DNA from: a virus
Length of the DNA: 37,404 bases
Reading direction: 5' to 3' (one strand)
Virus record (IMG/VR): IMGVR_UViG_3300046171_000098
Location: 1 to 37,404 of that record
Numbering within the stretch: the first letter of the stretch is position 1; each line of letters starts with the position of its first letter. The position numbers and the translations under genes are program-made. The notes beneath the pieces were generated by a model that saw nothing but the letters and a program-made list of their open reading frames with translations, was not told where the DNA came from and made no database searches. This document shows, piece by piece, positions 1 through 5,855 of this stretch.

Positions 1-21
1 TAGACATAGTTATCCACCCCC
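1..21 (-). promoter_or_regulatory. Probable terL start codon and ribosome binding site at the window edge
   Basis: Read leftward, positions 7-5 give ATG, preceded by a G-rich Shine-Dalgarno (GGGGGTGG, positions 21-14) at normal spacing. The codons continue ATG-TCT and then run off the window start. If the ends are joined and the t at position 1 is the same base as the t at 37404, the frame continues as Met-Ser-Thr-Gln-Arg-Ile-Asp-Glu into the terminase large subunit. This is the expected place for the terL start. Without the one-base overlap the frame would be lost, so the join is inference. Confidence 0.5.
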
Positions 22-43
22 TATTCTAATGATTTTTTTTTAC

Positions 44-73
44 ATTACAACCCTATCTTGTGTTTTAGATCAA
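44..73 (-). promoter_or_regulatory. Candidate leftward (late) promoter ahead of terL
   Basis: On the minus strand TTGATC (73-68) is followed after 18 bases by TGTAAT (49-44), a fair sigma-70 match. One copy of the 15-bp direct repeat lies in the spacer and the other just upstream of the -35. If the ends join, this promoter sits directly before terL and could drive the long leftward late operon. The match is moderate and the role is inferred from position. Confidence 0.35.
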
Positions 74-99
74 TATAAATACTATATCTTGTGTTTTAG
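54..99. repeat. Two 15-bp direct repeats, 31 bp apart
   Basis: The sequence TATCTTGTGTTTTAG occurs at 54-68 and again, identical, at 85-99. The period of 31 bp is close to three helical turns, so bound proteins would sit on the same face of the DNA. The repeats lie between the HTH gene and the inferred terL start. Plausible roles are binding sites for the HTH protein, a late-gene activator, or the small terminase (pac). I saw no other full copy in the window. Confidence 0.75.
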
Positions 100-123
100 T
101 TGGGGCAAGTAGCTTTACCCCAA
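100..123. terminator. Hairpin downstream of the HTH gene, possible weak terminator
   Basis: TTGGGG (100-105) pairs with CCCCAA (118-123). After one mismatch two or three further pairs are possible inside. It follows the end of the leftward HTH gene by about 37 bases. There is no T-run on either side, so it is not a classical intrinsic terminator. It could instead be an RNA stability or protein-binding element. Confidence 0.3.
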
Positions 124-160
124 CCAGAGAATTGTAGCTTGGTAGCTGAACCAAACAATA

Positions 161-358
161 TCATTGTAGTTTTTCTTCCATCCAGTTGTCAATAACATCT
201 TTACTCCACACCGAAATACGATTCATCTTCTTAGGTTTAGGGAACTTACCCTGCCTAATCCAGGTATAGATCGTTGATGGTTTTGCACTAGTAACATTGT
301 ATAAGTCTTTCATTCTGTAGACTTTTGATATTGATAAGTCTCTTGTCTTGTCTTGCAT
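161..358 (-). CDS. Small helix-turn-helix protein, excisionase/AlpA-like
   Basis: This 65-residue protein has the layout of the AlpA/MerR-like small HTH family. A turn-and-recognition segment (STIYTWIRQGKFPKP, about residues 28-42) is followed by a basic wing and an aromatic tail (VWSKDVIDNWMEE). Such proteins act as DNA-binding regulators or as excisionases. No integrase is visible, so a regulatory role is more likely here. The ATG has a good AGGAG eight bases upstream. An inverted repeat at 405-426 lies about 50 bp upstream and two direct repeats lie downstream, so it may control itself and the late operon. The family call is fairly safe; the target is inferred. Confidence 0.7.
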   Translation of the reverse strand: MQDKTRDLSISKVYRMKDLYNVTSAKPSTIYTWIRQGKFPKPKKMNRISVWSKDVIDNWMEEKLQ

Positions 359-404
359 AGTCTTGTCTCCTATTGTTTTTAGTCATTGTATTACATCTGT
401 GATT

Positions 405-426
405 TATATACAACATATCGTATATA
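405..426. promoter_or_regulatory. Inverted repeat, possible operator of the HTH gene
   Basis: TATATAC (405-411) and GTATATA (420-426) form a perfect 7-bp inverted repeat around an 8-bp centre, about 47 bp upstream of the HTH start codon. The dyad spacing suits a dimeric HTH repressor. The AT-rich sequence makes chance symmetry possible. Confidence 0.35.
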
Positions 427-480
427 CACTTATATTTCCCCAAGAGAATATGGAGTGGACTACAATAATAATTATAAAAT

Positions 481-501
481 AAAAAAGGGGGTCGTACCCC
501 T
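481..501 (-). terminator. Intrinsic terminator for leftward transcripts
   Basis: On the minus strand GGGGT-ACG-ACCCC forms a tight five-pair stem with a three-base loop (500-488). It runs directly into TTTTTT and then more T/A-rich sequence (486-470). This is a classical Rho-independent shape. No gene lies within about 600 bp upstream on this strand, so it either ends a short non-coding RNA or insulates the HTH/terL region from leftward read-through. Confidence 0.65.
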
Positions 502-879
502 CTGGTAAATTATTATACAGGATCTGAACTGAATTAGTTAAGTACCGGGAATACATTCACTCTCACCTTATTGTAAATGATTAGTTCCTTAATTACTATA
601 AATATATTTACTTTATTTACAATATTATTCTTGTAATAAATATATTCTTGTGGTAAAATAAATTACGGGGAGTAATAAATTTTGGATTACTGATCTAGGA
701 TTTATGTGACCTGGAAATTGTGGGCTGAGAAAGTGTGCAGTAATAATAGTCTTTTCCTTATTCTTTACTGTCTATTTATTAACTAACCCTATTCGTACAA
801 ATACTCTACTGTATATTCCTCTATATGTGATTCTTCTTCAGAGGGCTAAATATAAAGGCTCTCGGCGATTTCAATGCGC

Positions 880-909
880 TTATTCCAGGTGTCTGATCTT
901 TGTTGTCAA
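880..909 (-). promoter_or_regulatory. Candidate leftward promoter in the intergenic region
   Basis: On the minus strand a perfect TTGACA (909-904) is followed after 18 bases by GAATAA (885-880). The -35 is consensus and the -10 is weak. Transcription from here would meet the terminator at 481-501 after about 390 nt without crossing a clear gene. Confidence 0.3.
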
Positions 910-1013
910 TGTACAACTAAAAGGCTGATTATGGCTACATATATTGGTCTATCTTCTATTACATATTTAGGCATAAAAAGTTGGGCGAATTGTATTTATT
1001 TCATCTAATCTTG

Positions 1014-1066
1014 TTGCAATGGTAATTCAATCTGCTATACTTTATTACAAGAAAGGAGATAATCTC
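1014..1066 (+). promoter_or_regulatory. Rightward promoter with extended -10 and adjoining palindrome
   Basis: TTGCAA (1014-1019) is followed after 16 bases by TATACT (1036-1041), which is preceded by TGC, giving an extended -10. Fifteen bases downstream lies the palindrome GAGATAATCTC (1056-1066), a possible operator overlapping the early transcript. The next gene starts at 1095 with AGGAG at good spacing. The promoter is one of the better matches in the window. Confidence 0.5.
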
Positions 1067-1094
1067 TGATCTTAACAACTAGGAGAAACAAAAT

Positions 1095-1412
1095 ATGAAA
1101 AAACACATAACAGCTAAAAACCCAATCAAACCATTTATTAAGCATTTCTTCGGACCACTATACGGATCAATCAGAATCACAGATGTTGAGTTTGATACAA
1201 AGACTAAGAGTTACTACGCTACTCTTCATGGTAAATTCATAACTGATGCTGAATATAAAGCAGCGGGACATTCTGAAATGCAAGGTTATAGGACTAGAAA
1301 ATACTTAGGCAGACAGGCTGTTGAATCAAAGGAACTAATGGAATTCATACACATTAATTTTGGCTTGAGAGCGTGGCAGACTGCGATTTTAGAACATAAC
1401 AAACTTATCTAA
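1095..1412 (+). CDS. Hypothetical protein, rightward orphan gene
   Basis: This 105-residue, moderately basic protein has no family I recognise. It has a Lys/His-rich N-terminus, a probable small alpha/beta fold and no membrane segment. The ATG is well placed after AGGAG, and a good promoter lies at 1014-1041. It is the only rightward gene in the left third and sits alone between two leftward units. Its own promoter suggests immediate-early expression, as with phage host-takeover or anti-defence genes, but that is only positional inference. Confidence 0.7.
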   Translation: MKKHITAKNPIKPFIKHFFGPLYGSIRITDVEFDTKTKSYYATLHGKFITDAEYKAAGHSEMQGYRTRKYLGRQAVESKELMEFIHINFGLRAWQTAILEHNKLI

Positions 1413-1499
1413 ACAACGAAATAAATCGGGGATGAAGATGTTGTTAGTGCATTTATTAAATTAGGCAAATTTACAAAAGTATAATAATTTCCCCTAGTG

Positions 1500-1527
1500 A
1501 GTAGCTCATACAATCGTGTGGGCTACT
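1500..1527 (+). terminator. Strong hairpin between convergent genes
   Basis: Positions 1500-1511 pair with 1516-1527 in a 12-pair stem (two G-T pairs) closed by the tetraloop AATC. The wobble pairs make the structure better in rightward RNA, so it probably ends the 1095-1412 transcript. There is no T-run after it. It overlaps the stop codon of the leftward gene at 1523, so it may also stall or protect that message. Confidence 0.45.
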
Positions 1528-1735
1528 TCCATGTGTAAATGATACCACTACTTAGAATCAATAGACCCACCGCATTTATAAAGATAATCGAATAATCATT
1601 CCATTTATAGCCTACAATTAGCCAACCAAACACTCCTATAAACTGTACATACAAGTTTAATGGATATATGTTCATAGCAGTTAGGCACAATCCACTCGAT
1701 AATATGACTGAGCTAGTCCACTTGAGAATGTTCAT
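1523..1735 (-). CDS. Small membrane protein
   Basis: The 70-residue protein is mostly hydrophobic. It has about three short membrane segments, separated by a YPLN turn and a GYKWND loop. It resembles the small multi-pass proteins often found in marine phages, but I cannot name a function. It is the last gene of the leftward early operon and its start lies inside the end of the C5 methyltransferase gene (23 bases of overlap), so translation is probably coupled. Confidence 0.65.
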   Translation of the reverse strand: MNILKWTSSVILSSGLCLTAMNIYPLNLYVQFIGVFGWLIVGYKWNDYSIIFINAVGLLILSSGIIYTWK

Positions 1736-2693
1736 CTTCTGCCTGTAATATGGCTAAACCTATCTGATAAGCAATCTGTGGCACAATCGCATTGCCTAAT
1801 CCTTTAAGTCTGTCCACTTTATCGGAAACCCCATAAGCCACTCTACCCACTCTGGGTTCAGATGACCACCACGAGGTTTGTCTCTGTATGCCACTTCTGT
1901 CTCTAAATACTTCTTGTGGTGTAGCTTCTCCATGTTCTCTGTTAGTTTGAAGTGCATCCCTTTCGCTGATCTTGGAGTTGGCCACATCGCAACTCTCTCC
2001 TCTAGTTTTGCTCCTAAGAACCCTCTTTTGTCTACTCTCTTCTTTACTGTCTCTGTTTTTTCTGACATCGCTGCTGATCCTCTCGGAGTTGGCCACATTT
2101 TGTTCGGGTTTTCCGACTGACTGTCTGTTACGGCTGCATTGAGACTCCATCCGTGAGTTCCTTTTATCATGCTCGGACTCGGTTTCTCGTGATATGCCAT
2201 CCTGTTTGTTGCTCTCGGAGTAGGCCACAATCCAGACTCTGTATCTTTGATGCGGGGCATTGACTGCTGAAGCTGGAATAACAAACGATTGGACTTCGTA
2301 GCCTTGCTCTTCCAGGTCAGTACACACTTGTTCGAATACCATGCCGTCTTGGATTGAAGTAAGATTGCGCACATTCTCGCCAATGACCCATCTTGGTTTC
2401 GATGCTTTGATGACTCGTAACATTTCTGGCCAGAGATGGCGATCATCTCTTGTACCTTTTCTTTTACCTGCGACTGAGAAAGGTTGGCATGGGAATCCTC
2501 CAACAACGATATCTGCTTTTTGTCCGTCATATTCTCTTATATCTCCTGCAATAGGAACTCCAGGGAAGTTCTTTGCTAATATTTTTTGACACCAAGGCTC
2601 ATTTTCAACAAATTGCACTGTCTTAAATCCGCCTGTGGATTCTAATCCTAAACTAAATCCGCCAATACCACTGAATAAATCAATTATTTTCAT
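1713..2693 (-). CDS. DNA (cytosine-5) methyltransferase
   Basis: This enzyme transfers a methyl group from S-adenosylmethionine to carbon 5 of cytosine in DNA. The conserved motifs are present in order: motif I DLFSGIGGFSLGLE (5-18), motif IV with catalytic Cys69 in PCQPFS, motif VI ENV (106-108), motif VIII QRYRVW (149-154), and motif X GLGNAIVPQ near the C-terminus. The part between motifs VIII and IX, where target recognition sits, is unusually polar and lacks an obvious hydrophobic core. The same DNA is open in a second frame (1796-2530). The start overlaps the HNH gene stop as ATGA. It probably protects phage DNA from host restriction. Identity is firm; the target sequence is unknown. 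Confidence 0.93.
   Translation of the reverse strand: MKIIDLFSGIGGFSLGLESTGGFKTVQFVENEPWCQKILAKNFPGVPIAGDIREYDGQKADIVVGGFPCQPFSVAGKRKGTRDDRHLWPEMLRVIKASKPRWVIGENVRNLTSIQDGMVFEQVCTDLEEQGYEVQSFVIPASAVNAPHQRYRVWIVAYSESNKQDGISRETESEHDKRNSRMESQCSRNRQSVGKPEQNVANSERISSDVRKNRDSKEESRQKRVLRSKTRGESCDVANSKISERDALQTNREHGEATPQEVFRDRSGIQRQTSWWSSEPRVGRVAYGVSDKVDRLKGLGNAIVPQIAYQIGLAILQAEDEHSQVD
1796..2530 (-). CDS. Overlapping +1-frame ORF inside the C5 methyltransferase gene (WPTP-repeat protein)
   Basis: A 244-codon ORF runs entirely inside the methyltransferase gene on the same strand, one base out of frame. It looks like protein, not noise. It opens with MTDKKQISLLEDSHANLSQ, contains WYSNKCVLTWK and RLLFQLQQSMP, then three WPTPR repeats, and ends with LNPEWVEWLMGFPIKWTDL. 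I recognise these motifs, with the same order, in phage ORFs annotated next to C5 methyltransferases. Its function is unknown. A weak GAGA precedes its ATG, which lies over the codons before motif IV. Expression is unproven, but an open frame this long in AT-rich DNA with recognisable family motifs argues for dual coding. Confidence 0.6.
   Translation of the reverse strand: MTDKKQISLLEDSHANLSQSQVKEKVQEMIAISGQKCYESSKHRNQDGSLARMCAILLQSKTAWYSNKCVLTWKSKATKSNRLLFQLQQSMPRIKDTESGLWPTPRATNRMAYHEKPSPSMIKGTHGWSLNAAVTDSQSENPNKMWPTPRGSAAMSEKTETVKKRVDKRGFLGAKLEERVAMWPTPRSAKGMHFKLTENMEKLHHKKYLETEVAYRDKPRGGHLNPEWVEWLMGFPIKWTDLKD
1970..2229 (-). repeat. Three 17-bp repeats coding in two frames
   Basis: The plus-strand block TCTCGGAGTTGGCCACA or a near copy occurs at 1970-1986, 2081-2097 and 2213-2229, each differing by one base. 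The spacings (111 and 132 bp) are multiples of three. On the minus strand each copy reads VA(Y/N)S in the methyltransferase frame and WPTPR in the overlapping frame, so both frames keep the repeat. Confidence 0.8.
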
Positions 2694-3565
2694 AGTTTTT
2701 TTAAAAATTCATGCGATATATTCATGTATTCTACATACCAATCATTGTATTCAGAACCTTGTATTATCTCTTTCGCATGAGGATGGGCATATTCTTCGAA
2801 AAACTTTATCTTGTTTTCATTTGTGGGTATTTCTCTTGTGGCATTTCTGACATTTCTACTATATTCCCAGGAATCATAATCGCATAATCTATTGTATAAA
2901 ATACCTCCTAAGTACTTAATGCAGCTAGTTACGGTTGGTTTATCAGTCTCTTTTTTGATGTCTAGTTTTCTGAAAATCTCATTATAAAATAGCCCGAAGT
3001 TAAATTGATTAGTCGTTTCTCTCAAATCTTTGTCCTGTTCAATAGTTTCAGGAATCAACATATGTTCATTTTCGAAAATAGAATCAATTAGTTTTTCAAC
3101 ACCATGTTTTTTTTGATATATGTAAAGTTTATTCATTTGTGCTGGTTTGAGTGAGTATTTGCTGACATAAATTGAATTTCTATTGAAATGATTATTTATT
3201 AAATCGTTAACTATTTTAACTATTTTCTTGTGATGCTGCTCATCAGCATTGTTTAGCTTTTCTTTGTATTTTATGTAAGCCTGTCTTTGTTGCATTTTTT
3301 TATGCATTTCATCGACTCGTGATTCTTCTAGTTTGACAGATTGTTTCTCACCTAAAATCCTTGCGCCTTTACCACGATTACATTTATAGCAAAGAGTTAC
3401 TAAGTTATCTATGTCGTTTGTACCACCTTTTGACACAGGTTTGATGTGGTCCACTTCAAGTAAAACATCATCAGATTGTTTTGCGCCACAGGATTGACAA
3501 GTAAAATTGTCTCTTTCAAGTATGTCGAATCTTTTTTTAGCGCTTATCGGCTTTCTTTTATTCAT
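2690..3565 (-). CDS. HNH endonuclease with long C-terminal domain
   Basis: The N-terminus is a complete HNH nuclease module. It has a CQSCG zinc knuckle, then the catalytic DHIKPVSKGGTNDIDNL segment, and a second LCYKCN knuckle. This family makes metal-dependent nicks or breaks in DNA. The remaining 210 or so residues are Lys/Asn-rich, probably helical, and not recognised. The ATG at 3565 was chosen over upstream TTG and GTG codons; it overlaps the previous stop by 8 bases. The gene lies between a zinc protein and a C5 methyltransferase, joined to both by overlaps. That recalls a restriction-modification pairing, but a phage homing or packaging nuclease is equally possible. Confidence 0.85.
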   Translation of the reverse strand: MNKRKPISAKKRFDILERDNFTCQSCGAKQSDDVLLEVDHIKPVSKGGTNDIDNLVTLCYKCNRGKGARILGEKQSVKLEESRVDEMHKKMQQRQAYIKYKEKLNNADEQHHKKIVKIVNDLINNHFNRNSIYVSKYSLKPAQMNKLYIYQKKHGVEKLIDSIFENEHMLIPETIEQDKDLRETTNQFNFGLFYNEIFRKLDIKKETDKPTVTSCIKYLGGILYNRLCDYDSWEYSRNVRNATREIPTNENKIKFFEEYAHPHAKEIIQGSEYNDWYVEYMNISHEFLKKL

Positions 3566-4097
3566 CACCAATTTTGGCTAATGCATTTATTTCTATATTT
3601 TTTACCATTTCTAACATCTCCATGTATGGTTTTTTCAGTTCTAAATATTCATCTTTAGTAAATCCGAGAAACTCTGGGCGATTGTCATCGTCATATATAA
3701 ATTGTCCTGACCCGGCACAGTGTTGACATTTTGTTATGCTGTCTTTAGATTTAACAACTCCACGACCCTGACAAAACGGACAAACTGTCATAATTACTTC
3801 TCTCAATGCTAAATTGATCAGGTGGCGCATCAAAAATCTGTCCTCTAATAGTTCTTTTGGTTTCATGTACTTGAGAAATATTGAGCAACTGTCTTCATAA
3901 ATGTCATCAAAAAGCATGGATCGTGCATAATCATTGTCTGTATATTTTGCAATGAGCATGTCGTATTCTCTGTTATCCAAGTTTTTTGTCCCCAAGAAGT
4001 GTGCGATATCAGACGATGTTATAGCATCATTGTTACGGGTTGGCAATTCCAGGTTCATTCCCTTTGCAGTTAGTATAGATAAGATGTCAGCTTTCAT
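3558..4097 (-). CDS. DnaJ-type zinc-finger protein, possible late-gene regulator
   Basis: The 179-residue protein has one DnaJ-like zinc motif: CPFCQGRG about residues 106-113, then CQHCAGSG about 127-134, with a short linker. Such paired CxxCxGxG motifs occur in lambdoid antitermination (Q-type, Antiterm family) proteins and in various phage zinc proteins. The flanking regions are helical and acidic and not recognised. The start overlaps the preceding stop as ATGA. A Q-like role would fit a phage with no RNA polymerase of its own, but this is weak inference. The zinc site itself is clear. Confidence 0.6.
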   Translation of the reverse strand: MKADILSILTAKGMNLELPTRNNDAITSSDIAHFLGTKNLDNREYDMLIAKYTDNDYARSMLFDDIYEDSCSIFLKYMKPKELLEDRFLMRHLINLALREVIMTVCPFCQGRGVVKSKDSITKCQHCAGSGQFIYDDDNRPEFLGFTKDEYLELKKPYMEMLEMVKNIEINALAKIGDE

Positions 4098-4900
4098 ATA
4101 TTACACACCTCGCAAGAGCCTTGATCTTCATCATACATTTCGTATTTAATGTTCAACTCTTTCTCAAGGTCTCTAATAAATTTAAGTTGCTTTTGACCAA
4201 ACTCGGTATTAAATTCTTCTGTTTGTTTTTTCTTAGATGCTAACAAACATGGGTAGCATCCAACTCTATTACACCCTTCATCATAAAGTTCATTATGCTT
4301 CCAACCATAATTTTTAATTAATTCAAAACAATCTTGAGTTGACCAATCCATAACAGGAAATCTTACACTCACGTTTTTGTCTAGTGATTTAGGGATTTCT
4401 TTAAAAATATCTTTGTAACTGTGTACTTCTGCTGAATCCATATCACCATATCTTTTTTTCCTTTGATGTGATTCGTCTGATCTTATGCCTAACCAAAGTT
4501 GTGCTTTCCTGTGATTATAAAAATTATTTTTTTTAAACCATCTCATTACAGCCACCTGTTTGAATCTACCCGTACATCTTCTCATGACCCTGTTCGGAAA
4601 CTTACCCATCTTTCTTATTAAATCAGGCATCGTTGGTGCTTCCTCATAGTTAGTGAACTGTATTTCTAATCCTGTTTTTTCTTGCATGTAGTTTAAGTAT
4701 GCATATGTTTTCGGGTGATCCCAACCTGTATTGTAATGCAAGGGTATAATTTTATCTTTGTCGAAGTGCTGTAAGGCAAGAATAAATGTTGCTGTGCTAT
4801 CTTTACCACCTGAAACAGGTACGATTATTTCTTCGTCTGTAGGAATATGTTTGAACTGTGGTTTAGCGAAGTCAAACTTCTGCGTATGATTGTCAGCCAT
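4094..4900 (-). CDS. PAPS-reductase-like PP-loop enzyme
   Basis: This 268-residue protein belongs to the adenine nucleotide alpha-hydrolase / phosphoadenosine phosphosulfate reductase superfamily. The ATP-binding PP-loop is SGGKDST at residues 30-36, followed by family-typical LGIRSDES and RFPVMDWS segments. Near the C-terminus CNRVGCYPC and a final CEVC supply four or more cysteines that could hold a metal site. The ATG at 4900 follows AAGGAG and is preferred to an upstream one. Relatives include true PAPS reductases, DndC of DNA phosphorothioation, and many phage proteins of unknown role. Its place beside HNH and methyltransferase genes favours nucleic-acid modification or counter-defence over sulfur assimilation. 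Confidence 0.8.
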   Translation of the reverse strand: MADNHTQKFDFAKPQFKHIPTDEEIIVPVSGGKDSTATFILALQHFDKDKIIPLHYNTGWDHPKTYAYLNYMQEKTGLEIQFTNYEEAPTMPDLIRKMGKFPNRVMRRCTGRFKQVAVMRWFKKNNFYNHRKAQLWLGIRSDESHQRKKRYGDMDSAEVHSYKDIFKEIPKSLDKNVSVRFPVMDWSTQDCFELIKNYGWKHNELYDEGCNRVGCYPCLLASKKKQTEEFNTEFGQKQLKFIRDLEKELNIKYEMYDEDQGSCEVCNI

Positions 4901-5270
4901 TCTTGTTCTCCTTAATATAATCAAAGACAGAAACTTCTTCGCCATCGATATTCATTACACCAAACTTTCTTTTATCTAATTCTTCCCTAATCTTTTCATC
5001 TTGTTTTCTTAATTCTACTGAATTATCTTCAACTTTTATCTCTTTTTCTCCACTTTTTTCTCTCATATACCTCTCTACTATGTAAAGTTGCATGTGATAA
5101 TGCACTCCCCAAGGAAAATTAGAATCACTGTGGTCCTCATTTACACCGCTGTCAATGTTACTGAGTATTCCTAATTCTTCACGAGTAAAGAGACCCGACT
5201 TGTAGACCTCCATTTTGGCATCTCGTTTTAACTTAGTTGGTTCTTTTTCTTTATCTTGTTCGCCATACAC
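4893..5270 (-). CDS. Hypothetical acidic/charged protein
   Basis: This 125-residue protein is very rich in Glu, Lys and Asp. A central NFPWGVHYHMQLYIVERYM segment is its most structured-looking part, and a probable helical region runs from residue 70 to 105. No family is recognised. It overlaps the PP-loop gene by 8 bases downstream and its upstream neighbour by 20 bases, so the three are probably co-translated. Confidence 0.6.
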   Translation of the reverse strand: MYGEQDKEKEPTKLKRDAKMEVYKSGLFTREELGILSNIDSGVNEDHSDSNFPWGVHYHMQLYIVERYMREKSGEKEIKVEDNSVELRKQDEKIREELDKRKFGVMNIDGEEVSVFDYIKENKNG

Positions 5271-5472
5271 GATACATCTCCGGGTTTAACTTTCTATAAG
5301 ATATTTCTTTATTAGTTTTTTTTGCATGTACTCGTAATGATATTATTTTTTTTATGTCATCAACAACGAATGACTGTTCTACATCCATTTTGTCGAAAGC
5401 TTCATACATTTCTCTGTGTTTTGTTGCTCCAGACACTTTAGGTATCGGTATATTGCTTTCTATTTCAATCAC
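5251..5472 (-). CDS. Small conserved phage protein (MDVEQSF type)
   Basis: This 73-residue protein has the pattern of a small family seen in many phages. An N-terminal IPIPKVSG is followed by AFDKMDVEQSFVVD, a basic helix, and a C-terminal YRVWRTR. The family's function is not known to me. It overlaps both neighbours (20 and 8 bases) in the early operon. Confidence 0.6.
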   Translation of the reverse strand: MIEIESNIPIPKVSGATKHREMYEAFDKMDVEQSFVVDDIKKIISLRVHAKKTNKEISYRKLNPEMYRVWRTR

Positions 5473-5758
5473 TTATGATCAACCTCTCTGTTTCTATTAA
5501 TGTTTGCATTGTTCTGATATATGCTTCGTTCCACATTTGCCTACGTTCTTCCTTGCTCAGTGATTTTCCGTTATCGAGTTGGTAATGACATTTATAACAA
5601 AGCGCCGCTACTAATGAGTCTGGACATTTCAACCCAGTACCTTTTCCATGTTTAGACTGGTTACTGTGCGCTGCACAAACCGTACCATCACTGATACCGC
5701 AGTTCATACAGCGCATTTGTCGTAGGAGGGACAAAAGTTTTTTATTTCTATAAGCCAA
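5465..5758 (-). CDS. YbcO/DUF1364-like HNH-type nuclease
   Basis: This 97-residue protein has a zinc site from CMNCG (about 17-21) and CYKCH (about 54-58). Between them lie AAHSNQSKHGKGTGLKCPD, and then the YQLDNGK tail typical of the YbcO/DUF1364 family of small phage nucleases. These are thought to act in recombination or replication intermediates. The first in-frame start is TTG at 5758. It has only a weak GGGAC ahead, so a downstream ATG such as the one before RCMNCG remains possible. It overlaps the small membrane gene upstream. Confidence 0.7.
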   Translation of the reverse strand: MAYRNKKLLSLLRQMRCMNCGISDGTVCAAHSNQSKHGKGTGLKCPDSLVAALCYKCHYQLDNGKSLSKEERRQMWNEAYIRTMQTLIETERLIISD

Positions 5759-5855
5759 GCACTATGTCCCAAAATAATGCTATGACCGATATAATGATAA
5801 TACATTTCGCAGTATCTGGAATCATATCAATTAGATCGTTTATCTTTTCTATCAT
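5748..5855 (-). CDS. Very small membrane protein
   Basis: A 35-codon ORF starts with ATG eight bases after a good AAGGAG. The N-terminal half is amphipathic (MIEKINDLIDMIPD) and the C-terminal half is a single membrane segment (CIIIISVIALFWDIVL). It overlaps both neighbours in a tightly packed operon, which supports it being real. Function unknown; single-pass phage microproteins of this kind may be lysis-timing, anti-defence or host-membrane factors. Confidence 0.45.
   Translation of the reverse strand: MIEKINDLIDMIPDTAKCIIIISVIALFWDIVLGL

Larger units (their letters stand above)
359..1094. other. Long intergenic regulatory region, no convincing protein gene
   Basis: This is about 735 bp in a genome whose other gaps are mostly under 100 bp. 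It holds an inverted repeat (405-426), a minus-strand intrinsic terminator (481-501), a possible leftward promoter (TTGACA at 909-904 and GAATAA at 885-880, spacer 18) and the promoter of the rightward gene (1014-1041). The leftward promoter and terminator would bound a transcript of roughly 390 nt with no good ORF, so a small RNA is possible. A 25-codon plus-strand ORF at 931-1008 has an AAGG ahead of its ATG but no recognisable features. Confidence 0.6.

Noticed and set aside
408-555. 49-codon leftward ORF in the first intergenic region
   Set aside because: Despite a purine-rich stretch before its ATG it reads straight through the intrinsic terminator at 481-501 and the inverted repeat, and the product has no family features.
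1970-2229. CRISPR-like spaced repeats
   Set aside because: Only three 17-bp units with unequal gaps that preserve two coding frames; there are no spacers of uniform length and no cas genes.
4094-4900. Assimilatory PAPS reductase as auxiliary metabolic gene
   Set aside because: The PP-loop fold is clear, but the gene neighbourhood is nucleases and a DNA methyltransferase and the C-terminal Cys cluster differs from the usual reductase tail, so a sulfur-assimilation role is not the best reading.
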